Below are positions 12,356-23,550 of a DNA stretch of 64,000 nt, one piece after another (the stretch's first letter is position 1; each line of letters starts with the position of its first letter). The stretch is from Irpex lacteus. Lineage: Eukaryota > Basidiomycota > Agaricomycetes > Polyporales > Irpicaceae. The notes under the pieces are model-generated. The model ran no database searches. It saw only the letters and a program-made list of their open reading frames with translations, and had not been told where the DNA came from. Where the stretch lies: assembly GCA_001986395.2 (NCBI GenBank), contig MQVO02000001.1, forward strand, positions 2,666,001-2,730,000, in the 5' to 3' direction. Both the position numbers and the translations under genes were made by a program.

Positions 12356-14753
12356 ATGGCGTCCTCAATATCACAGAACATACTCGACCAGGTCTCTGCA
12401 GCAGTCGTACAGCTGGGCACGAACGCCTCAGCATACGTACCTGAGAACATTGCAGAGCTCGCATCTACCGTGACTTCGGACATACGACTCACCTCGTCGG
12501 TTGTTGTCCTCATTGGTGTTGCGACATGGACTGTGTTCTCCTCGCTACGCAAGAGACACTCTCCGCCTGGTCCTCCTAGACTACCGATATTGGGTAATGT
12601 GTTGCAGGTACCGACACAAATGCCTTGGATTCAGTTCACGGAATGGAGCAAACAATACGGTGAGTAGAGGTGCCATGCTTCGAGTGTATATAACTTATTG
12701 TTGCTCTGCTAGGTCCCATATTCTCGCTCGACCTTTTGGGACAGCAGGTCGTAGTTCTCAATACACACAAAGCCGCGGGCGATCTGTTTGGTATGTGTCT
12801 CATATAGCACCTCTTTAAGCTTTAAGCTAACATCGTTCTCTAGATCGTCGCTCAAACATATACAGTGATCGCCCGCGGTTGGTCATGGCTGGAGAGATCC
12901 TCACAGGTGGTATCTTCATGGTTTTCGCAAGATACACCGACGTGTAAGTTACTTCAAAAGTTGGTCACCATTCCAGTCTAAGTGGCTTTGCTTAGATGGC
13001 GAAAGATGCGCCGCGCCTCTCATGAAAGCTTCAATCCCAGAGCAGTGGAGAAGTATCTGCCTATTCAGGCTGAGGCAGCCGCTCACGCTGTATCACGCAT
13101 ACTTGCGCAGCCAGATAGCTGGGAAGACAATCTCAAGCGGTATGCTTTATCATTTCCGCTCCTCCATTCAAACAACTGAATTGCGTCGATTTAGATACAC
13201 GGCATCCGCGATTCTGAGCTCGGTCTACGGCTGGCCGACCTTCAGTACAGAAGGTCCCATTATCAAACGTTTGCACGCCCACACTGCGCGTATCGCCAGT
13301 GCTGTGGTTCCTGGAGCGTTCCTTGTCGATTTCTTCCCTTTCATGAAGTACTTCCCTAGCTGGCTCGCGAAGTGGAAGCGCGATGGTTTGGCGTGGCACA
13401 AGGCAGAAACCGAGATGTTCGAGGGTTTCAATGCTGGTGTCGCGGAGAAGCTGGTATGTTTAGCTCAGATGTCTATTGCTCTTATGCTAAGAAGCCTTCG
13501 TTACAGCACGCGGGCGAGGCGCAGCACAGTTTTGTGACTGAACTTATTGAGACGGAGGAACGACACGGCCTATCGAAGAAGCAGGCCGCCTGGCTTGCTG
13601 CCATCATGGTGTACGTCAATTTGCGGTGTCTTCTCCTACACAACATTAACATTTACGCTATTCTCTGTTCTTTCCAGTTCTGCTGGCGCTGAAACCGTAA
13701 GTGATTGAAATGAGTGATGTGTCGTTCGTCGTTCTGACAAGAGGCTCTCCATAGACGTCTACCACAGTTTTTAACTTTATCCTTGCTATGACTCTTTATC
13801 CGGATGTTCTCCGCAGAGCCCAGGCTGAAATTGACGCTGTTGTGGGCCGCGAGCGCGTACCTACCTTCGAAGACAAGGATAACCTTCCATACATCCGTGC
13901 TATTGTCAGGGAAACTTTGAGATGGAGGCCTGTGGGCCCATTGGGTATGTACTAACAGACCAGATAAAGATGACACGCGCTGATAGAGTTTTTGCTGCAG
14001 CCGTGCCAAGACAAGCTACTGAGGTACGAACTATTGCTAGCTGGAACCTAGGGTCAGAGGTTGACCGATATGGAATCATAGGATGATTGGTATGAAGGTT
14101 ACTTCATCCCGAAAGGAACTACGGTGATCGGCAACATCTGGTACGTTCACCTGATCGTGAACAAATGTTCTGATTTAACGGGAGATATTCTTCAATGTGA
14201 ACAGGGCCATGAACAGGTAAAGCTACTTTCTTCCGAGTTGTATACAGTCTACTGATTTAAGACAATCACTCCAGAGATCCTACGATCTTCCCCGATTTCG
14301 AGGCATACAGACCTGACCGATTCCTTGACGAGACGGGCAAGAACGAGATCGCTCCTCCGGATACTCATCAAATGGGACATGTCACATATGGTTTCGGACG
14401 CCGGTGCGTGTTCAATCTAATTACGAATGTAGCATAGGTTTTCTCATTTCAAATCATCATGTTATAGCTCCTGCGTTGGCCTCCACTTCGCTAATCACGC
14501 TCTCTTCATCGTCATCGCTACTATCCTTTGGGCGGCGGATATTCAGCCCCCTGTCGACAAAGACGGTAACGTTGTCCTCCCTGATGCAAACGATTGTGTC
14601 GATGCTGGAGTTGTTGTGTAAGTGATACCGATGTTCTCGGAGAATACGCCGCTGAGACATCTTTCATAGGGGCCCTGCTCCTTTCAACTGCCGGATCAAG
14701 CCCCGCTTCCCTGAGGCACAAGCGATCCTGGAGGCCCACATTGCTTCCTTGTA
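12356..14753 (+). CDS. Cytochrome P450, member 1 of the 14-exon tandem family
   Basis: Microsomal P450. The start ATG at 12356 is followed by about 40 residues and a hydrophobic anchor (SSVVVLIGVATWTVFSS), then the hinge HSPPGPPRLPILGN. Fourteen exons join in frame. Landmarks are the C-helix WRKMRR, the I-helix SAGAET on a 19-base micro-exon (about 13678-13696), the K-helix ETLRWRP, a 12-base micro-exon coding AMNR (about 14206-14217), AYRPDRF, and the haem loop YGFGRRSCVG split across an intron, with Cys as haem ligand. It ends ILEAHIASL at the TAG at 14751. The exon pattern is shared with the P450s at 37951, 41560, 56330 and 59900, and as far as visible with 63347. The gene is complete with no disabling change seen. 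Substrate unknown. Confidence 0.92.
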
Positions 14754-15457
14754 GTGAAATTAAGGGAGAATCCATTAGACCGTTGTGTCCAATTTCATAG
14801 TTCGCATCTGGCCACTGTCTTAGCTATCATCAATAGGTTTTGTGGTGTCGGCATCGTGACTGTAGTATCAATAGATCCTAGCTTTTGAGGAGCATTATTA
14901 GATTGTTTAGACCTTATAAAGCATATTCTTATGATATGACGCTTGCTTGTGATGGTTGTGCGGACGTCAGACAATGTGTGGCCTTGGCACATTACTTTAC
15001 CTTCCTTTTTGGGAATACACCGTTTAGCTTATTTGAGCGCCAGAGACAGGCGCCGGAAGCTGCTTCTTGACTGCTTCGCACTGACAAAAACGGCAGTCAT
15101 GGTCAATGCGTACATGACGTGGGTTAGAGGCTGGCGCCCTCAGTCCGATTTCCCGTTTCGCCCTCGTTGCGCTTTCTCTTCTATCTTTCTATACTTTCTA
15201 TACTCCTATTCTAATGTACTATTTCATACCACGCACGATGTAATCCGTAACCAACCTCTCTGCGTTTTCCGTGAATGCTCGCATCGTCGTATTCCCTCGG
15301 TGCAGCTCTTTTACCCACTGTTTGTTTGTCTTCGGCCGCGCCAGTCCCAGGCGCATTTGTCCTATTCGTCGTTGGTACCAGTCTTCTGCCCGTTCTGTCC
15401 AATATCCAGTATTATAACCTGAGTGCTCCCACGTTGTCTGTATTGGCCACCAAGATA
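14754..15457. other. Junction between P450 array and the large inserted element
   Basis: Contains the 3' untranslated region of the preceding P450 and, on the right side, probably the left boundary of the inserted block. The 11-mer TCCGATTTCCC at 15144-15154 is the inverse complement of 37401-37411. No gene recognised in this stretch. Confidence 0.4.
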
Positions 15458-18073
15458 CTATTGCGGCTTGTGCGTCCGATTGAGCTTCATGGTGGTTGTC
15501 AGTTTCCGATTCAGACACTGGGTATGAGCACGATACGCACGTGTTAGCACACGGTATACACCGGAGATTAAGTATAGCTGCTCGTCGCTCAGCTCTCCTT
15601 TCGCGTACAGTTGCCCCCCCGTGTTCACGATGTCAACGTTTGCGTTCAGCTCATCTGGTCGATGGCTAAACACTGTGTCTTCGCCATCTATTGCCTCGCG
15701 CGCTAGTCTCCACGCGATACCTCCCCTTTGCAGAGCTAACTTTCCTACACCTGTCGCGAGAAAGTCGTCCCGCTGTCTCTTGTACAACACGTAGTCCTTG
15801 GAGCCTATATCCGATCCGTGAGGCTTGACCCCTACACCCATCGGCCTGCCGTCGATGTATGATGTCGTGGTTGCGCGGACAGGTGTGTTAGCAGTTGTAC
15901 GCCATAGTTGATGCACCCGACCGCCTCTTGCGACCGTTTCTGTCAGTATTTGGTACGGCGATGTTAGTCCTCCTCCTCGCCTTGCGTGTTGCAAGTCCAA
16001 ACCGGTTACGCCAACGGCCCATTCGCTTTCGTCGCCTTGACCCTCTGACGTGCTTATCCAGGCACGTATGATAAACGACGCTCCTTTGCATGCGTCCACG
16101 CGTTCAACGTTCGTCGTTGTGGGTGATGTGTCTTCATTTGCGCGGAGTGGATGATAAGCAAATAAATCTTGAGGGGGAAGAGTCCCTTCGCTGATCAGCC
16201 GCGCAAAGTTGTTCAATGCTCGCACATCGCGTTCTGGCAACGCGTGCCTGTCGAGTATTTCGCCGTACATTTGTTGTATGTTGCGGATGCACGTGGGTAT
16301 GTCGTCTTCTTTTTGCTTCTCTTCTTCTGCAGTACTTGGGGCCATGAACCCATACCTTGCGGCTACGATATTTGCGAAGGGTTCCCTTGGGTTCAGCGCT
16401 TCGGTTGCGGGGTGGATGGTATTCACTGCGAGCAGGGTATCTAAGGACTGTAGGAGAGTGTCGTAAGACTCAAATGGATGGTCGCACAAAGGATCCTGCT
16501 CTGGTTTCCAGGGTGCCGAAGAAGGCGTGTGTGATCGTCTCCTGTGTTCCAGCCGATGTCTTTCTCGCCGTACGGGTGATGCTTCTCGAGTCTTCTGGTT
16601 TCTCCTGTGCGCGATGTTTTCGTCTGCCTTCGAATCACCGTCTGCTTGATCTTCCGTGTCGTCTTGAGCAACTGTTCGGTTATCAATGTCGTACTCGTGG
16701 CGAAACGCGTTGTAGTGTCGGTCGCTCGGCATTGTCTTTTCCCAGAGCGTTTCGACATGTCGCGGATTTACTAGCGAGCGAATGTCTACCTTGTCCTGTG
16801 CCGTCCATTGGTACACCGCCGGTGTGGCTCCTATCGGAACTGGTTGATCGCGATGTTTTGTTTCTCGATATTGTCTGGCCATACGTTCGTCGTCGCTCTC
16901 TCTCAGCCTCCATGCCCACTGCTCTTCTCTTGTTCTGGTCATGAAGTCTTCAAACGTTTCTCCTTGCTTCTGCCGATTGTTGAACCTGAAGCGTGAGACC
17001 ATCAGTGACGCGTGGCTTTGAACGACTTCTTGCAGCTTCACGAAGTCGTATGTGTTCCCGACGTTAACGATTTGGAACGCTGATCCTTGTATAGCCCGTC
17101 TTCGAAAGATAATATAGCTCGGGTGTTCGTTCTGAGTGACTCCCATGCGGGATACGGTGTAGCTTGCCCCTTCTGATAGTGGTCGCGCTCTATCTTCGTT
17201 GTCTAATGTCCACTCTGCGTCCGCCTTTGCTTGCACCAACAGCACCCAGCGTCGATCAGGAATTGCTGCCTTAGCTACTTGAAGGGTGGGGGAAGGTAAT
17301 GTCGGGAGGGCGTCTCGTCGCGTGTTCTGCCCGTCGTACGCGAACCACAACGGTATGCTGTCACCCCTTGCCAGTATCCCCTCGATGATTTCGTGCCATA
17401 CGCACATTGAGTCGGGTCTGTAGGCGCGTGTTATGTCGACGAAACCCCCAATTCGGGGCACGTCAAAGTCTGCGATCCAAGATACCCGAAATGCGTTGCA
17501 GTACGCAAGCGGGAGCGCGTGTGGTCCTTCGCTGAGCTCTTCCCAAGTCGCTCGCTTCCTCTTTTCTTCGTTGAACCGTAGACACGATATTAATGCAAAC
17601 TGAAGTGTGAATGCATTTCGTGCTTGTGACAGCGCCGTTAGCAGCTGATGTTCAGTGGGCCAGGGTTCCGCATAACGAAAAGTGGACGGTAGGGGTGGAA
17701 AGACTGTCTCTAGGTAAACCCCTCCCGCCCGTTCCACCAGTCGTCGCCGCAATTGCACAGTTACGAGTTCCAGTGCTTGCCATTGTGCCCGTTGATCACT
17801 GATTAACTGGTGACATGACCGTCCTTCCTGCAACGTTGTCTCGGTCGTCGCAGCCAAAGGGTTCAGACATCCAAACAGAGGTCCGTCGTACTGTGTCTGC
17901 TGGGGCACGAATGCGACGTAGTAATAATCGTCGTAAAGGAATCTAGGTCGCAAAAGGTTGGCGATAGGTTTGCTTGGCGCATTGATTGGTGGCGGGTGGG
18001 GCAAGTAGTCTGCGTTTCTCGAGGCGTACACGGTTGTCGTATTTGGCTGTCCGAAAATGTAGCATGTATTCAT
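15458..18073 (-). CDS. Uncharacterised 871-residue protein of the element
   Basis: One uninterrupted reading frame without introns from the ATG at 18073 to a stop at 15458. I do not recognise the family. The N-terminal half is globular (for example IADFDVPRIGGFVDITRAY, RWVLLVQAKADAEWTL). The middle has an acidic then strongly Arg/His-rich stretch (about residues 470-530, RRERHRLEHRRRSHTP) that looks like a disordered or nucleic-acid-binding linker. The C-terminal third (PLRANEDTSP onward) is globular again. There is no CxxC zinc finger, no obvious DDE or HUH motif and no membrane segment. The start lies about 140 bp outside the left inverted repeat, so that repeat could hold its promoter. An intact frame of this length inside the inserted block implies recent selection. 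It could be a structural, packaging or recombination protein of the element; this is not shown. Confidence 0.7.
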   Translation of the reverse strand: MNTCYIFGQPNTTTVYASRNADYLPHPPPINAPSKPIANLLRPRFLYDDYYYVAFVPQQTQYDGPLFGCLNPLAATTETTLQEGRSCHQLISDQRAQWQALELVTVQLRRRLVERAGGVYLETVFPPLPSTFRYAEPWPTEHQLLTALSQARNAFTLQFALISCLRFNEEKRKRATWEELSEGPHALPLAYCNAFRVSWIADFDVPRIGGFVDITRAYRPDSMCVWHEIIEGILARGDSIPLWFAYDGQNTRRDALPTLPSPTLQVAKAAIPDRRWVLLVQAKADAEWTLDNEDRARPLSEGASYTVSRMGVTQNEHPSYIIFRRRAIQGSAFQIVNVGNTYDFVKLQEVVQSHASLMVSRFRFNNRQKQGETFEDFMTRTREEQWAWRLRESDDERMARQYRETKHRDQPVPIGATPAVYQWTAQDKVDIRSLVNPRHVETLWEKTMPSDRHYNAFRHEYDIDNRTVAQDDTEDQADGDSKADENIAHRRNQKTREASPVRRERHRLEHRRRSHTPSSAPWKPEQDPLCDHPFESYDTLLQSLDTLLAVNTIHPATEALNPREPFANIVAARYGFMAPSTAEEEKQKEDDIPTCIRNIQQMYGEILDRHALPERDVRALNNFARLISEGTLPPQDLFAYHPLRANEDTSPTTTNVERVDACKGASFIIRAWISTSEGQGDESEWAVGVTGLDLQHARRGGGLTSPYQILTETVARGGRVHQLWRTTANTPVRATTTSYIDGRPMGVGVKPHGSDIGSKDYVLYKRQRDDFLATGVGKLALQRGGIAWRLAREAIDGEDTVFSHRPDELNANVDIVNTGGQLYAKGELSDEQLYLISGVYRVLTRAYRAHTQCLNRKLTTTMKLNRTHKPQ

Positions 18074-18212
18074 TATGGGCACTGCTATTCATAAGCATTA
18101 TCTACCTGTTCTTCATTACTTTATACTTTTCTCTACGCACCTATGAATTAATGTTGTTCACACCGCAGAGCTGTTTGTAGTCGCCTCACGTTAGTCGTCG
18201 CGTTAGCGCAGA

Positions 18213-18820
18213 TCTTTCCGCGTTTGTCACAGTAACCCGTCACAGGTGACGTACCGCGACCGTGACTTTTGACGCTTCATAAAACACCTCGCGACCGCCT
18301 GTACATGCCCTTCTCCATTTCTTTTTCCTCTTCCACCTCAGATCTCTCACTTCTTTCTTCGCATAACACATGTCTGTGCGTTTTGGATAACTCTGGCGCT
18401 TGGTACGTTTGTCATTGTCTTATGCATAACTCTATCGCTGATTCAATTGCTGTTGCATTCCTCTCTCCGAGCACGGGGCTGTTAGAATGGCCCTGTGTCT
18501 CTCGGAGCGAGTATGTATTCCTCTCCCGCGTACCTGTACGCTTATGCTGAGCCGTGGCGTCGTGCTGAACCTATGCGTGTGCGTGGGCTGCGACTGCGTA
18601 TTCTTCCGTGAGGGAAACGAGGATATCTAGCGACGAGTTATTATTGGGTTGTAGCACCCCAACATCATGTAATTACATGTATTGGCCGTTAATCTCAGTT
18701 TAATTTTTGCTATCTTCCGTTGACACCTCAGATTAACATCATTGTGTGCGCTGACCCATCCTGAGTGTATGTGTTGGCTGGTATGCCGTGTGTGATGCTG
18801 ACACAGACGTCACCGTCACC
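18213..18820 (+). repeat. Left copy of the long inverted repeat
   Basis: The inverse complement of this segment matches 35414-36848 (minus the MITE) from end to end, with roughly 80 percent identity in the outer two thirds and weaker similarity inward. Shared landmarks are a 14-bp palindrome CATGTAATTACATG (near 18667-18682), a stretch AGACACAGGGCCATTCTAAC inside an imperfect hairpin (18463-18508), and CACCGTCAC at the inner limit. The outer limit is CTTTCCG next to GTTTGTCACAG. Outside these limits no similarity is visible. Confidence 0.85.
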
Positions 18821-19018
18821 GCAGTCTTCACATCACCTTACGCTCTCAAAGGCTGAGCGTGTATCTCCAATGGAATGTTAGGTTCGTTGAGCACAATTTA
18901 TCTACTGGACACCTCTGCTTTGGTTATGTATATTTAATCTGCCAATGAGTATGATCCACTGACAATCTCGCACCCGCTCAGTCACCTGTCTTCTACTGAG
19001 GGTCTCGTGTAAGACCAA

Positions 19019-20367
19019 CTAGGGTTGACGTCTGCCGTGCGACGTAAGCATGTTGATCCACAGTATTTTAAGACGGACGTACTCACTTCCGTTGAACCTG
19101 TGTCTGCGCAAATGTGAGCGAGCCGTTGAGTACATCCCGACCTCCCAGATGTCCGATTTGCGGTGTCTGGCGTAATTTGCCGTCGACCTCTCGTTCGAGG
19201 AGAATCGTATATTAACTACCTGGATGTGGCTTCCTTTTTCTGCTATTGCTGCCCACATGTTCGGCCAGTGGTCGGTGAACCTCGTGTAGCTAGCCAGTGC
19301 GCGTTTTGGGTACCGCCTGAATGTGTCAACGACGATCGCTAGTTCGGTAACGGTGTGCGGTAGAGTTCGAATGGTTTCGGTGGCCTGATGAATTGTTTCT
19401 GTCGCCCAATTCACCGCGGATACGCCCAAGTGAACCGTTTTAAGGGCAGTGCACAGCGACAAATCGATGTGCATGTCGAGCCGTTCGCCGGGGTCTGCGA
19501 GGTGCGGAAGAACTATCAGTTACGTGTCGTTCACGCCTTTATATACGTACCTCTCGCTTTATCACTAATGTACCATGCCAGTTTCAGTCTGGCCAAAGAC
19601 TCGCATCCTTCAATGTTGGCTCGTGCCAGACGGAAAGTGTCGTAGCGTTGCTCTCGTGTCCGACCTCCTCCGTTATCCTTAGCCCATAGAGCATCCATGA
19701 GGATGTCATACGTAAACGTGCACAAGTTTCCGTTGAACAACGGGGCGGGGGCCGTGTTCACCACGCGCTCTGTAGTCAGCACGTCTGAAAGCACAAAGGT
19801 ACTCGTGGTCGCCGCGATATTGAGGAGGCAACAGGGATCCAAGCTGCCTTTCACCCGCACGTGTTGCATCGCAATCCGCTCGAAATGTTTCGGTGTTGGA
19901 GGGCCTTCGCATACGTGGGCCTTTGTGCATTTCTTTAACGTGAAGCACACCAGGTCGACGGTGCGCACGTTGGGCACTTGTCGTAGAAGTCTGTAAATTG
20001 CGCAAGGGGTCATCACTGTGTACTTCGGATTCACCCAACGTCCATCTGTGTCCAACGGCACCATTGCCAAGTGAGTGATGTATCTAGTTAAATAGCCCAT
20101 ATCGTCCAAGCGTTCCAATAATACGGGCGTGGAGTATGTGTGTCTGTAACCGGTGTCTATCCGTAGGGTTCGGAATAGGATGGGAAGAGTCGCCTGTCGG
20201 ACCATTCTGCTGGCGACGCTACATTGTAATAGGGCCTGGTGATCATTCGCAAGGTAGTCCATACAAGACGCTACCACGTCGTAAGGGGTTGCTGCTCTTT
20301 CCCGATTGAGCAGTCAATCATGAGGGTGTTGAGACTTCTACTCACTATACGTGGCTTGCAAAGCCAT
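19019..20367 (-). CDS. F-box-like protein
   Basis: Three exons can be joined. The first is 22 bases (20346-20367, ATG GCT TTG...), followed by a GTGAGT intron to an exon starting at 20291 that reads TTPYDVVASCMDYLAND and CSVASRMVRQATLPILFRTL. This resembles the F-box of Agaricomycete proteins (LP-DVV-I--YL---D--AL--CSL--R) followed by a leucine-rich region. The third exon starts at 19513 (VLPHLADPGERLDMHIDL) and runs to the stop at 19019. F-box proteins recruit substrates to SCF ubiquitin ligases through Skp1, and fungi carry hundreds of such fast-evolving genes. Here it sits inside the inverted repeats next to a helicase with a protease-like domain of ubiquitin type. The F-box call rests on resemblance of about 40 residues, so it is moderate. 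Confidence 0.6.
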
Positions 20368-20450
20368 TGGATGCCACGCAGTCAGGTCGCACACCGAACG
20401 AGAGGGATGATGAAGTGGTTAAGAAACTGAATAGCACATGGTTATATTCG

Positions 20451-21330
20451 CTAATACACTACAACCTCACGTTCGTCCGACGCACAATACTCAGCGCACG
20501 GAGGCCCGCCTAACTTCCACCGAACATTATCCTCCATGGCCGCTGGTCCGTCGAATACAATGGTGGCACAATCGTTGTCGTTGAAGGAGCGCCAGCACGC
20601 TCCACATGCTCGACTGTTGGCACATGTTCGGTTGGGGACAATTCTATCCAGGTCGCCTAGAGCGAACGAAGTGGGCTGTTCGAGGCTCCCAGATGGATCA
20701 ACCTCTACGCCGGTGCGGGCAAATGTTAAAGCAGGGTAGGGGACGATGAGGCGATCGTGTGTGATGACGTTCATGAGGTGGGTGGAAAAGAAATAGGGGA
20801 CGGAGTAGAGAGGAGAGGTGGCGTTGGAACGGATAATGCGGACGACCGTGCCTGGTTGTCCGTCTTTCTCCGGGCAACGAAAGTCTACAGCGTGCTTGTA
20901 TCCGTTGCGGTGCATGGTGCTCAGCACGCGCACAAATCCAAGGTATTCCACGTCCTCGCTATCCTCCAGGAACTCGATGAAGCCCCAGAAGGTGTGCTTA
21001 GGTACGATGAAGTCTACTCTTCCATACTTCTCTTTCGGCTCCAGGACGTTGACCACGAAGTCCCCGCACAGTATGGCACTGAAAGTCTTCATTGCGTGAC
21101 TGAGGCCGTCGGGAAAACGGAAGTTGCAAGCCAACTCTCGTGAGACGCGGCCCAGAACCTCCGCAGCGGCGACATTCGCTGCTAGTTCACTGGACCTCCG
21201 CCAAACACACAAACTCTCCACGGACGCTAGAGACAGCAGTTCTTGCACATCCGTAGCGGGCAGTCTAGGAGCGCAGGTGAGCTAAGGGACAGCGATGTCT
21301 TGGCGGGCAGGCTTACACGGTAACAGGCAT
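20451..21330 (-). CDS. Nucleotidyltransferase-like protein A (first of three paralogues)
   Basis: Two exons: a 14-base first exon (21317-21330, coding MPVT plus two bases of Val), a GTAAGC intron, then 20451-21265. About 275 residues. Shared with copies B (32138) and C (33511): ILCGDFVVNVLEP followed by GRVDFIV, which resembles the G-S/D plus D-x-D layout of the nucleotidyltransferase fold. Also shared are VVRIIRS, FFSTHLMNVITHDRLIV followed by PYPALTF, and RSFNDNDC near the C-terminus. Similar families of unknown role are common in Agaricomycetes. Only one clear aspartate of the presumed metal site is conserved among the three, so catalytic activity is doubtful. Codon phase and position of the first intron agree among the copies. 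Function unknown; the fold is inference. Confidence 0.72.
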
Positions 21331-21697
21331 GATTATTGCGCCAAGCAGTTCAACGGATGTGAGGGAGGTTCGTCACTTTCTGAGCTATTTATGCCATTCC
21401 TGCCGCTTAGCTCTTTCATGAATGGGGGTTCGTACACTCGTTGCAACTTTACACCGGCCTGCTGCATGCGGACTGATCATTTCAAGCCTGCCGCGGACCG
21501 ATCGCGACGTCGGAGCTCATACGCCACCAATCGAGCACTTGCCTAAGTTGGCTAAGTGGTTCATCAAGCGCTTCTTCATTCCCAATCCGTTTTGCGTCCG
21601 AAACGTTAAATTTGCTAGAATGTAAAAATTGCGTTATAGTTATGTGAAATGTATATTTCATTAAAGACAGATCGGGCGAGACTCTATGATCGGAATA

Positions 21698-23218
21698 CTA
21701 AAAATTGTACGCGGAAGAGGCGACTTTGGCCTCAGCTCCCATTTTGGGGGCAGACTGCAGGACGACTACCCTGACGAGTTCGAGCTCTGGTGTCCACGTA
21801 TTGTAGTTCGTTGTGCCTTTTGTACCCGGTGGCGAACCCGCAGGGGGCGGGATTCTCTCGAATTCGCGTCTGAAAGCCATCTCCACCATGACCGTGTCGT
21901 TGACTTGCAGGCGACCGGGGTGGATGAGCTTGCTCTCGTCTGGCCCAGACCACGATAGAGAACCGTCGTAAATCTGGCTGAAATACTTAATCTGGGGAGG
22001 CCACGCGTGAGTCTCAATCTCAGCCGAAGATCGGCTTCACCGGACGAACCTTGTCTGCAGGCACTGAGGCTGGCGCCATCCACTTCTTCGCGTAGACGAT
22101 TCGGTCATCGTCGACGACGTCCCAGCCTACCACAGGTGAGAAACTGTCCGACACACAAGTCAGACATTACTTACATTGCTTGACCGGGGAGTTGTCGAAC
22201 ATCACCGTCTTCAATTTCTCGAACTCGCCGTTCGAAAAAATGTGTAAGCCCAGTGAAGGCCTGCGATGGTTGCCTTCGACGACCTTTTGGCCATTGACTC
22301 TGAGGTAGCGCCAAAACGTCACCTCTGCGATCACCCACACTGTGACGGTCACTGAGCCAATACACAGGTACTCGGTGTTGCGGCCGTTGCCCCGGCGAAT
22401 CGTACCCCAACCTAGAGACTCGGCTGGCAGGACGTGTAGACCGTATATGTGACTGGTGGTGTCGGTGAAGTGCAGCATCTTGTTCATGCGAGCAATAAGA
22501 GGCTGGGTGAAGTACTCTCTGGTCGTCTCGGTGATCTGCACGACGATCAGTCATGGCTCATTCACAAGCTGGTTACACTTACCGGCTCTAACGCAATCTT
22601 AGCGGGGCGGACGTTGCCTTCGTTAGCGTTGACGATAACGACGGCCGATGTTTCAGTCGCCGATAAAGTCGCCACCTCCTGTGCAGAGCGCTCCGCGGGT
22701 TGCTCTGCATCCGTCGTGACGATCTGACACTCAGAGAGGGGAGCCGTAAAGGCGTGGGTTGCTGGCTCGGCAGCTGCAGCTAGTGCATGGGGAGAAGGCA
22801 CACTGGTGGTGGTAACTTCGCCCTCCAAGCTCACTGAAGCGTTGGCATCACTTTGAGGCCCAACCGCGAGGACTCGCTCGCTACTCTGGGCCACATGAGT
22901 GGCAGACAGGTCACGACGGGCGTCGTCTTCGCTGACGACAGCGAGGGGGGCCATGTCAGCGCCGTCTGATCGGAAAGGCGACGCCGGTTGAAGGGGCGAA
23001 GAAGGTGGAGGTGTGAGGGGCTCGGTGTCGCTCGCTGCACTATGTGACGTGATCTGAGACTGTGTGGACGTTCTAAACACTAGTTAGACGGCGGATCCAT
23101 TCCGTACTGGTTGCACTCACTTTTGTTTTTTTGAAGGGGAACCCCCTTGTTGAACGTGTGGATCTTCGTCAGTGTCGGACGATGTATGGGCATGCTTGGC
23201 GGCACGAGTGGACACCAT
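21698..23218 (-). CDS. Uncharacterised five-exon protein of the element
   Basis: Exons were joined by eye: 23121-23218 (MVSTRAAKHAHTSSD, basic and Ser-rich, likely nuclear), 22583-23072 (Ser/Ala/Pro-rich, low complexity, disordered), 22175-22535 (a globular block, TREYFTQPLIARMNKML), 22050-22126 and 21698-21991. The C-terminal part RLQVNDTVMVEMAFRREF and WTPELELVRVVVL has an alternating hydrophobic pattern like a small beta-barrel and resembles the C-terminus of the convergent neighbour at 23551-24585. The two may be distant paralogues; an OB-like single-strand DNA-binding role would suit a Rep/helicase element but is conjecture. The fourth donor is GTTCGT, weaker than the others. No known family recognised. 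Confidence 0.6.
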
Positions 23219-23550
23219 GGTGGGGGAAACTTTTGTTGGAGCTCTGAAGGGGGCCCAGGAAGAGAAAGGGGAAGGGAAGGGGGAAGGGGTTAACAATTCG
23301 ATAGTTCCCTACGTAGAAATAGAAAGCCTGCCTAGGGTAATTTGTGTAAGCGATGTCGGTGCTCGCATCCAATTTTGGTTCACTGGCGTCTGAATGTTTG
23401 ACGCATGTGGCCATGGGCCTTTACACCCACGTGAAAGACCAATCTGCAGATGGGCCCGCAAATCTCGGCCGTTCATTTTTTTGCGCCGTGAACCAGATAA
23501 AGGTGGTCGTAGTTGGTGAGGCCTGCGAGGTGTGACGACGATAGGTTTCC

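Noticed and set aside
18269..18550. Annotating the 93-codon frame in the left inverted repeat as a gene
   Set aside because: The frame is shared with the right repeat, but start, stop and splice structure differ; kept as a finding instead of a coding feature.
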